NCBI GenBank assembly: GCA_024305745.1
Contig: JAHRBS010000005.1
Coordinates: forward strand, 186,001-250,000
From: Polyporus tsugae
Lineage: Eukaryota; Basidiomycota; Agaricomycetes; Polyporales; Polyporaceae
Length of the DNA: 64,000 bases
Direction of reading: 5' to 3'
The notes under the pieces are model-generated. The model was not told the origin of the DNA. It ran no database searches and saw nothing but the letters and a program-made list of their open reading frames with translations. Of the stretch, positions 26,301-37,096 are shown one piece after another. A program made the translations under genes and the position numbers. Within the stretch, counting starts at the first letter, position 1. Every line of letters starts with the position of its first letter.

Positions 26301-27450
26301 ACGGCTTGCTTGGTGGACTCAGTCCTGTCCGCCTGGTAGGGGTTGGCGACGACCTTGAATCCAGGGCAGATCTTCGCGCCGTTGATGGCCTTGGGCTGTA
26401 ACCACAGCGTGAGCGACGCGTAAGATAACTGCAAACATCGAGCGAAACTCACCAGTTCCTTGTACATATCGGGCTCGCCTGTCGGCCGGGCGATATTCTC
26501 GAAGATGTTCTCATGCGTGATCTCTTCCTCGTTGAATGAAGGTAAGAAGTGGTTGACGAATTCGCTGTATTCGACGATGGTGATCTTGCCGTGCATGTTG
26601 AAACAGAGCTCGGCTCGGTTGCGTGCTAGATCTGGCTTGGTGTTTGAGTGTCCGGAGTTTCCGTTGAATGGCTTCGCTGGAGAATCGAAGTCCTTAGTAC
26701 CCTCGGCGAATCGGACTTGGTTGGACATGGTGGTTAGAGGGATAGGATGATGGAGAGGCGGTTGGGAATGAAGGGAAAAACAGAAGGAGGATGTTAAGTG
26801 ACAGGGAGATAGTTCAAGTGGCGGGAGTGGGGTAGGGAAGGTTGTGGTTGGGGAAGTAGCGGAGAGGGAAGACGACAACACATACCGGCAGTTTTGTTAG
26901 CAGGTCGGAGTGTTTTGCTGAGAACAAAAACAGAGGTTGCGTCCTGCCCTATAGGGTATTTGATGAAATTTCAGATGGAAAATAAGCCAAATGAGGTGGC
27001 CGGCCAATGCTCAGAGGGGTGGACAATGGAAGAGGTGGTGGTCGAGCAGAACAAGTTCAACTTCTTAAGCGCTCGCCGCACGAGAGGGATGATTGTGACC
27101 GGCTAACGTCACGCCTCTCAGACAAACGACTTTCATCGGCGGGAGAGCTCGTTCAGCTGCGACTCTGACCTTGCACAATTCTCTTGCTCTCGTTACATTA
27201 ATACTCGCAATTTCTGTTGAATCATTAAGGGTCAACTCATTCCCAGTGGTATGTATACAGCACCTTCACTGGATTCCTGTCGTATTTACTGCAGTCACAG
27301 CGTGCAACTTGTTCAGACTGGTGGCTGTGCATGCCCAAGTGAGTCCGACTTGTCCACGGATCTTCGGATGAGGTTCAACGCGGCTTGGAAACTGAACAAC
27401 ATGCGGCAGAGCTCGCGACCATATTTGAACGGAATCATCAACTTGGAACG
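23328..27450 (-). repeat. segmental inverted duplication, copy 1 (FunK1 gene and flanks)
   Basis: Matches 56444-60625 in inverted orientation. Similarity covers the FunK1 gene, its 3' flank out to a patch encoding FQELQRSFFSLDRCEH-like sequence, and its 5' flank to a degenerate stretch at 27345-27450. The flanks are clearly more diverged than most of the gene. The intergenic stretches 22993-23954 and 26729-27770 hold no further gene. Confidence 0.85.
23955..26728 (-). CDS. FunK1-type fungal protein kinase, copy 1
   Basis: Chosen start is 26728 (MSNQVRFAEGTKDFDSP). An in-frame AUG lies further up at 26881, but the intervening part looks like leader. Several introns; the first sits after MYKEL near 26458. 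The N-terminal FunK1 region includes YPAVDWFNIDLPMECKSDE and the block with VNGDILVDFLYRYSRLSD. The C-lobe has IIHRDISAGNMLLYRGDD (HRD catalytic Asp and the metal-binding Asn), LNDWELSKKID at the DFG position, and GTWQYMSANALND in the activation segment, followed by DELESFFHVLLYYAIRF. The tail is acidic, Ser/Pro-rich and ends with a basic stretch, KRRSMDEEPEDRPGASKRSR, that could be a nuclear signal. FunK1 kinases are expanded in multicellular fungi; substrates are unknown. Confidence 0.88.
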
Positions 27451-27770
27451 TTCCCTGAATGACATGCAGGCCCGGGGACTCCGAGGCGGCCGGGGCTGGC
27501 ATGACTCGTTGCAGTAGTCACCGTATTGCAGTAGCGGCGACACTCGATGAGGCGAGGGGTATCCCGAAAGAAACGACCTCAAAGGTCATCGATCTGCGGC
27601 GAAAGAGGCGAAAGAAATCTTATTCAATGATAACACTCTAATTTCACATTCATACAACACGACGCGTCTTCTTCCACGATCTACAGCTTGCTCAAGGGAG
27701 ATGCAGGGATGGCTGGTCTATCTAGGATGCGCGACAGGTAAGCCTGCATAAAGCATCAGCGAACACTTGC

Positions 27771-29005
27771 TTACTGTTGATGCTCCGGAATAATGTCCGA
27801 CCCCTTCCCCTTCGCCAGGTAGTCGCGAAGATTGGTCAGCGCGCGGACCTCCATCTTCTTTTGCGAGTCGCACGTCTCGGTGCCCATGTGTGGGAGCAGC
27901 GTGGCGTTCGGGAACTCGAGCAAGCGAGGGTTCACTTCCGGCTCGTTCGGGTAGACGTCCAACCCGACAGCTCCAAGCTATACGGCATACCATCAACACA
28001 AAACATCTTCCAAAATTATCGGAATACAACGTACGTGACCATCCTCGAGCGCGCGGATGAGCGCGTCCTCGTCAATGACCTTCCCGCGCGCCGTGTTCAC
28101 GATGACCGCGCCCTTCTTCAGCTTCCGGATCATCGTCTCCCCGACGAACCCCTCCGTGTCAACGCGCAGCGGCACGTGCACGCTCAGCACGTCCGCCTCC
28201 GCCAGGAGCTGGTCGAGCCCGTCCACGCCGTAATACTCGCACCACTCGGGTGCGTGTGCGACTTTGTGGCGAGAGTGGTAGATGACGCGCATGGGGAAGG
28301 CGTGCGCGAGCTCGGCTAGGCGGAGCCCGATGCCTCCGAGACCGAGAATGGCGAGCGTGCGACCGGTGAGGTCGTGTGCGGCTCCAGGGCGATGCGACGC
28401 TTTCCATTTGTTGACGCGCAGGTCCTGCTCGGCGTGTGCGAAGAGTCGGAGGGCAGAAATCATGAGGTAGAGAGCGGTCGTCGCCGTCGCGTCGTCGACA
28501 GCGCCGGGCGTATTGGAAACAATGATGCCTATTTTGGACGCGTGAATCTTCGGGAGGATGAAGTAGGTGCTTGGTGGGTATAAACGAGCACTCACCACGT
28601 TCTTTGCAGGCGTGAACGTCGATCTGGTCGTATCCCGCGCCATTGTGAGCGATCCACTTCACGCTTGTGGGCAGTTTCGCTACGAGCTCCTTGTCGAAGA
28701 TACCGATGTGGTCCGTGGAGACGTTGTGTCGATAGATACCGACGATGCCGTCATACTTTCCCCCGGGCTGAAGGCCTGCGAAGAACTCTGCGCGATTGGG
28801 CGAATCCATCGTCTGAAGGAGATGATTGATATGGGAAATCGGGAATGGATGGGTAAATGAGGACACGTACGACGACATCGGCGAGACCACGGAAGAGGTC
28901 TTCGCATTCCTTGTGTGCCCAGACAAGATCGCCTAGTCAACTGCTCAATAGTGCTTTGTGCGACATGGCTGGTAGGGACTCACCGCAGATCAGAACGCGC
29001 ACCAT
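27771..29005 (-). CDS. D-isomer-specific 2-hydroxyacid dehydrogenase (glyoxylate/hydroxypyruvate reductase type)
   Basis: Starts MVRVLICG at 29005, with an intron immediately after (GTGAGT); the stop follows PEHQQ at 27771. The NAD(P)-binding motif is LAILGLGGIGLRLAELAHAF. The catalytic residues are readable: Arg in NTARGKVIDEDALI, Glu in GLDVYPNEPEVN and His in ATLLPHMGTETC. The substrate-side motif WIAHNGAGYDQIDVHACKER is also complete. About 335 residues, normal for the family. Members reduce glyoxylate, hydroxypyruvate or 2-ketogluconate with NAD(P)H, usually in cytosol or mitochondria; no targeting sequence is seen here. The cofactor after the Rossmann motif is R in YHSRHKV, which favours NADPH, by analogy only. 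Confidence 0.88.
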
Positions 29006-29074
29006 GGTATCGGACGTCTTCCTTGTGGACACAGGGAGAAAACTGAGGAGGGGGAGAGAGAGATCGTGCGCGAT

Positions 29075-29080
29075 CTTATA
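29075..29080 (-). promoter_or_regulatory. TATA box of 2-hydroxyacid dehydrogenase
   Basis: TATAAG on the minus strand about 70 bp before the start codon at 29005. The rest of 29006-29387 holds no gene. Confidence 0.4.
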
Positions 29081-29387
29081 ATTTCTGACCCTCCTCCTCC
29101 ACCAACTACGGCCCGCTACGTCCGGAATGGACCACACCCATACATGTTCCTGCGATCACGAGAAGGAAGAAGACGAAACGACCACGATAGCACATGCCCG
29201 AAGCCATGACCTCGGAAGGGAGGAGTGTCTCTCCTGCAGGAGATGGACGTAAAGTGGCGGTTGGTGCGAGGACTGCAAAAGCTTGGAATTGATATTGAGA
29301 CATGGCAGTACTTAACACCGCCTCTAGTGCAGAACGAGACTAGGCGCCTGCAGTCAAGCTCCGGACCGAAGGGGCCGACTTCAAGCT

Positions 29388-31399
29388 TCAAGCTTCACTT
29401 CTTGGCAAGGCAAAAATGTAGTCCTGAGTCTGCGCAAAAGCACATGGTGGGATGTCTTTGTATCTACGCGACCAGCACATGCCTCTTCTATCAAACAAGT
29501 GCCCAAGTTTCGACGCGGCACATCCTATCATTGTTGTGGTCACCAGGACCAGCATACTGGGCATGAACGGTCCGCAATCAGCCTCAGTTTCACGGGAGCA
29601 AATGCAAGTCTCAATCACCAATATAGACACACTATGCTCATCCAGGACGAGTTCATCCGGCTCGATCATTGGCGGGAGAGGTATCAACGGCCCGCGGTAA
29701 ACCGTGTAGTTCGGTCGCAACCGGTGGCCATAAAGGTCGATTCGGACGTGCTCTCCCAACGACGCGATCGCTCCCATCGCTGGCTCGGGCCGCTCCTCCA
29801 CATCCGCCCTCCTAGTACGAGCATGCCTGGAAGCCCACGGGTCCATTTCTATGATGAGGATTTGGCCGATCGTAGTGTCGGTGCCCTTCGGATAAACCAG
29901 CACAGGCATCCTGGACCCGTACGGTCGTCCTTGCGCGACCGGATAGATCCACGAAGCATCCGGCTCCGGCTCGCATTTGTGCAATAAGAGGGCGCCACTG
30001 CCCCATTCCCCCCAATCCAGCGACGCGTTATGCTGGGAAGAGTTGTATACGTCGCGCATCGCCGCACGAAGCGAGGACGTCGGCACGAGGAGAACGTAGC
30101 TGCCGCTCGCCAAGCCAGTCGCGGTCGTGAAGTTGATGATCAGCACGGCCGAGTCCGGGTTCATCGCGAATGCCGCAGAGTTGTCGAGATCATGTACAGA
30201 GGGCGGGAGCGGGAGCGAAACCGAGATCTCCTGGATGAAGAAGAACACCGGGGGCATATTCGGCTCCAACCGCACGTCAGCGCCAGGGAGGGTGAGCTTG
30301 AACCGAGGGCCGGGAGAAGCTGCGTGGTTGCCGTCGTGAGCGAAACGATACACGGAGATTTGGGTGTCCCTGCTCCCGATGACTGCGAAGTGCGCGTTGT
30401 CGATGAGCGTGAACCTTGGTGTTCCCGTAGCCGTGACTATCGTTTTCTACGGAACTTGATATCGTCAGGGGAATGGCCAAACAGTAGTCCTTAAGGCAAG
30501 TTCGTACCATGAGGGGAGTACCAGTCATCCAATTCCAGACCTGGAACTCGTACGGACCCATCCGGTCGACAAGTACCACGAGGAAGACATATTGAGAGTA
30601 TATTCGTAGCGCGTGCACGTCCGCAGGCGCATGCTGGACGAAGAGATCGAACGCCGATGTCCCAAGGACGGTCTCAGCGGCCATAGGATGCCCTAGTTTC
30701 CCGTCGTCCAATGATCCGACGTGTATCTGGAAATCACTACCAGTGCGAGGGGTTAAGGAACCGTGACTGCCACAGTATCGTAAGGCGATTACCTCACCTG
30801 CAGTCTTCGATATGTTTGCTAACCCCAACGAGAAGGTCTTGGGTATAGTCCGTGGCGACAAGCACATCCGGCCCGAACACGTCGAGTGGGACTAGCATGT
30901 TGCGGCCCCTCCGCACGCCATCGACATGACTCACCGGCGGCACAGAGAGGACGAGTTCGCGCCCGCCGGCTTTGCGGGCCACGTACGCGACGGACCCTCC
31001 CGTCGACCACACGCGCTCCCACGACGCCTCATCGACATCCCCGGCATCGGAGTGAAAGGAGCAATCCTGTACGCCAGTGTATTCCCCTCTGTGCAGCCTA
31101 GCGTTGTACGCGCGCAGATTATAGAGACGGTCGCCTGTCCCCATGCTCGCAGCGTCGGCAGGCCCGTCGACCATTCCGCTTTTCACGAGCTCGATCTTGT
31201 ATTGCAACGATGTGTCCGTCTTGACCAGGCGTCGGAATCGGCAGCAGACCTGAACATAGTGTCAGTGGAAAATCTGTTTGGTGCTTCGGCACTGACTTGC
31301 CTGAACGCATTTTAGAAGATCGGTTACTTCCAAAAGGGAGAAGACGATGAGAAACACATCGTCGGGGAGTGTGTCATAAGCGCTGTTTCCAGAGATCAT
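29388..31399 (-). CDS. F-box protein, divergent-pair member 1
   Basis: Starts at 31399 (MISGNSAYDT). The F-box is at the very N-terminus: LPDDVFLIVFSLLEVTDLLK, followed after intron 1 by CCRFRRLV. Intron 1 appears to use a GC donor (TTCAG|GCAAGT...TTCAG), which is rare. The body resembles an irregular WD/beta-propeller-like repeat protein: LVLSVPPVSHVDGVRR, ATDYTQDLLVGVS, IYSQYVFLVVLVDRMGPYE and VLIINFTTATGLASGSYVLL. The C-terminus ends LPRSEA at 29388; its last 70 residues do not align with the paralogue, so the final exon is uncertain. F-box proteins recruit substrates to SCF ubiquitin ligases through Skp1; the target here is unknown. Confidence 0.75.
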
Positions 31400-31715
31400 C
31401 GAAGGACGTGGTGAGATGGATCCGGGCGGCGTTCACAAAGGATGCGCTACTATCTGAGGTGGGGTATAAGTCTTGGGTTTGTGATCTGTGCAAGTGCGAC
31501 TAAGTAAGTCAGTCAGTCACCGTCCAATTCCAAGCAGAGTCACCTTAGAGACCGGAGCAGCGATTACGCTCCCGGCATCGTCCGGCCCGGATTCCCTTCG
31601 CCAACCGGTGTCGATCCTTGAGCGCTTGAGCTGCCCCCCGGGGCCCTCTGCCAGTGAGCATCTCTCTCGTGCTGATAACTTTAAGGCATTGACAAACACT
31701 CGTTATCCCCCTCGC
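31400..31715. promoter_or_regulatory. shared promoter between divergent F-box genes
   Basis: 316 bp between the two start codons, too short for two independent promoters of usual size. No clear TATA box is seen in either direction. Shared control is an inference from spacing. Confidence 0.4.
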
Positions 31716-33648
31716 ATGACAGACTGCACTCTCAACAATGGCATGCCCGACGATGTCCTGCTCGCCATATTCTCCAGCCTAGATGTTTGTGAGCTGGTAT
31801 CGTGCAGACAGGTGAAGCCCTAACGACTGCCTTCCGTCTCTCATCGCTGAGCCCTTCTTCCCAGGTCTGCTGGCAGTTCTCCCAAGTCATCGCATCCGAT
31901 CTGTCCTTGCAATACAGGATGGCTCTAGCTTTCAACGGCTTGGTCGAGCCATCCGCCTCCAACATGACCCTCGGCCTTCCTGAACGCCTTGAAGGTGTCA
32001 GGAAATACGAAGCGAAACTTGAACGTGTCAAGTTTTCTTGCACCGCCACTCGGTTACTAGACCAAGCTGCAGGCCACCTTCGTTGGGAGCCAATCGCATC
32101 CACCAGCGGCTCTATCGCTCACATCGTCACCAAGTCCAATGGCGACCACATGCTCTCCGTCTATCTCCCATCCAGTTTGAGTAACAGCGATATGTGGCGT
32201 AGCTGGGACGTTCCCCTTGACCTGCCGGGCATCCCAGTGAGGCCTGAATGCGTCGCCGTTGATCCCTCGCAAGACCTCTTGGTCGTTGCTGAGGCGGTTA
32301 GGGACATCTGGTACGTCTGCAAGGCGCCACAGCTTTTCTCGTTTCTGACGCTAGCTACTCTCAGGGACCTACGTATACGCTTGCTGTCACTCAGTAGCGG
32401 TGGCAGAACTTCTCACCCATCCGCAACGGAGCCGGTCTTGAAGTACTGCACACCTTCGGGGTCTGTAGGCATGATTTTGCCTCAGGCTGTCGCCGCCGTG
32501 CGGATCTTGGCTCAGTATGTCGCCGTCGTCGCTGTGGGAGATGATGAAGAACCAGAGGAGTTGTTGGTATGGGACTGGCGCGCTGGCTCCATCTCTGTGG
32601 TAAGACACATACATGTGCCGTAGGATAGCACCGCAGTGCATATGCATGCTGATGATAATCCTGCCGCTTTCTAGATGACTGTAGCGCCCACGCGGAGTCC
32701 AACCCTGGCGCTCTTGGACAAATCACATCTCGCTCTTTCGCGCTCCTGGACGTCTGACATCGACGTGTACTGTGTCGGATCCTGCAGTGTCGTCGAGCAT
32801 TGCACCGGATCCTGCCAGGGACACCGTCTCTATTCCCGGAGATTGTGCACTTTGTCGGTGTCCGGTCCCCCCTTCGACGACACGAAGTGGAGCGTGGTGA
32901 ACATATTCTCCGAATTTCCGGCCAAGCACCACACAGATGCAGCCTGCCAGAACTCCTCCTTTAGAGCGCTGCCCAGCTCGGCCGCGGTCGTCTTCCACCT
33001 CACCACTGGTGCTCCCAACAACTTCAAGAAGATGGTCGTCCTCGATTCCTCCTCACTACATGACGTATTCCGGGACGCGCACCAGTCTCGTCCCCCAAAA
33101 GGGACGACGCGACCGGCTTTGCCTTTCGCGGAATGGGGGAGTGGCAGCCTGGTGCTGGACGAGCGGGCAAAACCCGGTCCCTATCTTCACGTGGCAGACG
33201 TGAAGCCGTACGGGTCGAAGGTCGTGCTTCTGTCTTACTCACCTTCGACCGCGACGGAGCGGACGGGCCAGCCTGCGCGTCCCCGGGCGCACGTCCTCGA
33301 CATCGACAGATGGGTTGCGAAACGCGCTCGCGCTCTTGCCGGCGACGCTGAAGGCGACTTGCTCGTCCAATGCTGGGAGATAGGCACGGACCTGGACTGC
33401 TTCGTCGAGCCGCTGCCTTCCGAAAGGCGGCTTCCTTTCGCCGTTTACAAGGGTCCGAGTATCACCTTCCCCGACGGGCACTATCCCGTCGAGTGCATTG
33501 CGAGCCAAAGCGGCTTCTCTCTGATGGTAAGCGGTCCGCGGTGCTTGGTTGTTTCGTGACCCGGGATCTAACTCTGCTTTGCACTATGCAGTTCGTCGAT
33601 TTGCTCAGCAACAAACCGGCAGGATTCCAGACTTGGACCTTGGTGTAA
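31716..33648 (+). CDS. F-box protein, divergent-pair member 2
   Basis: Starts at 31716 (MTDCTLNNG). The F-box is MPDDVLLAIFSSLDVCELVS plus VCWQFSQVIASD after a normal GT-AG intron (donor GTGAAG at 31812, acceptor CCCAG at 31864). The body parallels the neighbour: VPLDLPGIPVRPECVAVDPS, SQDLLVVAEAVRDIW, AQYVAVVAVGDDEEPEELLV, then a long C-terminal exon with KMVVLDSSSLHDVFRDAHQ and FAEWGSGSLVLDERA (compare WGEWGSGALLLHKCE in member 1). It ends GFQTWTLV at 33648. The shared layout and matching sentinel motifs show that the two arose by duplication and inversion. A role as an SCF substrate receptor is inferred from the F-box. Confidence 0.8.
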
Positions 33649-34298
33649 AGCGCCTACGTAATTGTGCGTATTTATATTCACAAACTGACCCACTGTACTA
33701 AACGATTTTGCAGTAAGAAGCACCAATGTAAACAGTACAGTACTACATTAAGTAGTCCTAATGCGCCGCTATCTCGCCCGTCGGCTGTGTGAGGAATACC
33801 CCCTCCAAGTCGAAGCACCCGGAAGTCCCAGTGACCGACTGTCGATGAGACCTTGAGTCTCGCAGCATCAGTCAAGACCAGTACTCAACCGCAGAACTCT
33901 CACCTCGCCACGACTCTGTCCTTTCTGTCAAAGTGAGATGTCAACTTCCATGTATCGCGCTACGAAAGAGGGAAGCTCCTGATCCTGAGTCCACAGCGAT
34001 AACAGCAGACGCCCCTCCGAACTCCACCTCCTAAACGAAGAAGGCTCCGGTCCGAGTCGAACCGCTTGTCTTTCTCCGCCCGCTCCCTGTACCGCTGCCG
34101 CCGCACTCCTGCATCAACGCTCCAAGTTCACAGTAGCCGTATGTCATCACCCTGAGGCGGCCATACACAGAACCCCCTGTCTCCCTCTCAGGGGCACAGT
34201 GGCACGAGTCAACCACTGCGTACTCTTACGGCATGCTGCTATATATTGAGCGGATTCGCTGAACCTGAGGCCAGACAGCCACAGTATCATCGCCGTCC
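33649..34298. other. intergenic
   Basis: Flank between the F-box gene and the broken gene copy A. No gene-like frame. Confidence 0.5.
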
Positions 34299-35152
34299 AT
34301 GGGTCTCGACTACGAACACCAGCCACCCAGTCCCAAGGGACAACACCAACGTCTCGTCGCTCTGCGAGAGCTCTCGTGGCATTCCGTGCATCCTCTGGGG
34401 CGAAGACTCACTGAACTACGTGCATGGTGTCCCCACGTACCTCTTCGATCACCAGATTCTCGTACCGGACGAACTCCTGGAGTCCGCCTCGTCCGTCCTC
34501 CGGGAGGGGCGGTATGTTACGGTCCCGTTCACGCCCCCATACGCCGATTATCGCGGCGGGACGGGCAGAAATTCAGCCTTCCCCGGAGGCATCCTCCTCA
34601 AGCACCTCGACGTACATATCCGATGACTCCGACGACCTTGAACCACTCCTAGTCCCGGCATACATCCTCCTCCTTCCGCAGTTCTACTTTGGCCTTGACG
34701 TCCGGTTAAGGGAGCGCTTTCAGAGCCTCGTTCCACCCCTCGGCTCTGACAATGCAGGTATCCTCGTTCCCAAGCATCACACCTTCTTGGAGGGCCTTGT
34801 CACGTTCAACGTCAGTCCTCCCGTCCCACTCCACACTCCACATGCCAGACAGAGGATGAGGCATGACATCTTCATTGGATACTTGCTCCGATACCGGGTC
34901 AAGTATGAAGACGAACCCGATGGGCTCGTGCCACCACCCGAGGAGTTGCATCCTGAAGAGCGCGTCATCCTCAGCGAGCTTTAGACAGAAGAGGCACGCT
35001 GGTATATTCGCATGTACATGGGTGGGAGGGCCCCTGGGTTTGACGAGCTCAGGGAATACAACCGTCGGAGAGCTAGGAATGGTGCGTCGTTCGTCTTCTC
35101 TCAGCAGCTCTCTCCCTCATCACCACTGCTGCTAAAGGTTCTCCTGTTGTGA
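34299..35152 (+). pseudogene. broken gene of a three-copy family (copy A), nucleotidyltransferase-like
   Basis: Begins MGLDYEHQPPSPKGQHQRLV, and the family block GIPCILWGEDSLNYVHGVPT continues in a different frame after a 5-base deletion relative to copy B (near 34367). A second frame change occurs near 34612, after LLKHLDV. The third part, VPAYILLLPQFYFGLDVRL through YRVKYEDE, runs to an in-frame TAG at 34982, where copy B has CAG. Beyond it the family tail is still legible as RWYIRMYMGGRAPGFDELRE. The block G-x-WGED-A-x-NY with x-VPT-x-x-FDxQILVPDE resembles the hG...T.D.D pattern of nucleotidyltransferase-fold proteins; this is a weak, structural guess. Confidence 0.7.
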
Positions 35153-37096
35153 CCGGGTACACCCCCGAAGTATCTTCGGCGTCCTCTCTCGGTGACATGT
35201 AGTGTGGCAGTCCACACCCCTCAGTAGTACAATATATACGGTATGTCTACCGCTGTCGATCGCACTCAACATTCTGCCCTGCTACCTTATGCCTTCGGCA
35301 ACATGGGTCTGGCAGAGCAGTTGATCATGATAGTACGGGAATATGATGTTAGGAGTTCCAGTTGACCTCGCGTCCCTCATCCCTAGAGCGGAGTCATTTC
35401 ACCATGTCCTGACGTGTGGCATCGAGGCTAGTAGTATCGAGTCGGTAGACGCGGATATAAGATCAGACACATGGTCCCGCAAAAATGTGTTCGTGGCTGC
35501 CAGAAAGTGATGCGTGTAGGACGAGTTTAAGTATGGACAAGCCAGAGTTCAGTGGGAGAAGGACTGCGGGTCGACGTCATCTCCCGGCGCTCATACTTCC
35601 TCTTTAGGTCCAAACGTCGGCTATCAAGCGCCATTGTAAGTGGGAAGCTGGACCACCATTGGGGCTACTTAGTACTTGGCATTCAGTACTCAATACTCGG
35701 ACTCCTTTTACTAATAGGCAATCTTCCTATGCATATGGCGTGCGGACATTGATAAAAGCAAATGGAATCAACGTTTGAGAATGATTCGAAACGCGCGCCT
35801 CAGGTTGCGCAAAATGCGGGGACTGCGGCCCGGGATAAATGGCGCCTCATCGTGTCCACGTGGGCTTGTCCGGATCCTCAGAGTTAGGTTGGTCGCATGC
35901 AGCTGCAGCCTTGAACAGAAGGACCGGAGTTTGCAAGCGCGCTGCGCGCGCATCTGGAACATATCTCCTTCCCTCGTGTCGGCTAGAACCATGCTGTGAA
36001 TGATATGTATAGTTTCCTCTTGTTGAGATCAAGCTCGGATCCTGCTGCCCCTTTACCATTCAATCAATATCGTGTGCACAAAGTGTGGGCGAAGCCGTGC
36101 ATGGCCAGGTTGATAACGCCGATGAACGTCAATTCCCACTCCCACTTTTGCCAATAGACATGGGATTGTTGCATCACGATAATCCGTAACACGCTGAATA
36201 CCAATAGAAATCTACTGTTTCCTCCAACCCTTCCAGCCTCCGCGCATCGACGCCGCTGCAGCGTCCTTGTCGGCGACGTCGAGGTCCTGTCTGCAGTCGT
36301 CGCCGGCGGCGCTCGAAACGCTAGTTCAATTAAGCTTCCGGCCAACCTACGCAAACGGGTACCAGCAACGCCGCTTCCGGCACCTCCACCTCGACGGTGG
36401 ACAACAACAAGACGAGTGCGACTACGCCTACGACCTCTACCACAGCCAATATGGAACCAAACCAGACTACGGTCTCATCGCCGTCGACTGCCAACGGCTC
36501 AGACTCCACAGAGCCTTGCACTCGGCCCCGACAAGCACCAGTTCGACTGAGACTGGTGCTGATGGATCTACTGGTACGACGAGCACACCCGCCGAGGCCT
36601 GCTCGGGCAAGAGCGTGAAGAGACGTCGCGGGGTCACTTCTTGAAGTTGAAGTTCTCAGGCTTCAGAAGTTCGGGGAAGGACCCTGCGTAGGCGGCGAGG
36701 GGGAACGTCCATGTAGAAAGTTAATAATCGGAGGTTGGTGATAGGTAGTTTTAGTTTGAATGCGTTCCTCACTCTTCCAACACGAACACCACAAATCCGT
36801 GCAGCCGCGCAGCACGCTTGTCTAATACTATCGTGAGCCTTGCGCGAAAAGCGTGGGGCATTGTCTTCAAGCCGTACTTGTTTGTTTTTCTATGTCCATC
36901 TTTCGTTCCCAAACCCTCGGCCGTACAGTGAGTTACTGCTCCACCGGGTAACACCACGTAATTACCCGCGAAGGATGTCTCGGGTGAGCCCGAATCGTGA
37001 GAAAGGATACCTACTGATTACACAACATTGTCCGCTAGATCTTTACCACAACAAACAAGGGGCTTGCAGTGCGGTGCACTCCACTCATACTCGACT
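35153..37096. other. gene-poor region with a Ser/Thr-rich, frame-broken fragment at about 36350-36645
   Basis: At 36350-36530 one frame reads as a Ser/Thr-rich tract (TSATTPTTSTTANMEPNQTT) and the continuation APTSTSSTETGADGSTGTTS ending KSVKRRRGVTS is in another frame. Together they look like the linker and tail of a secreted or surface protein that has lost its frame. No domain upstream is recognisable. Confidence 0.35.
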
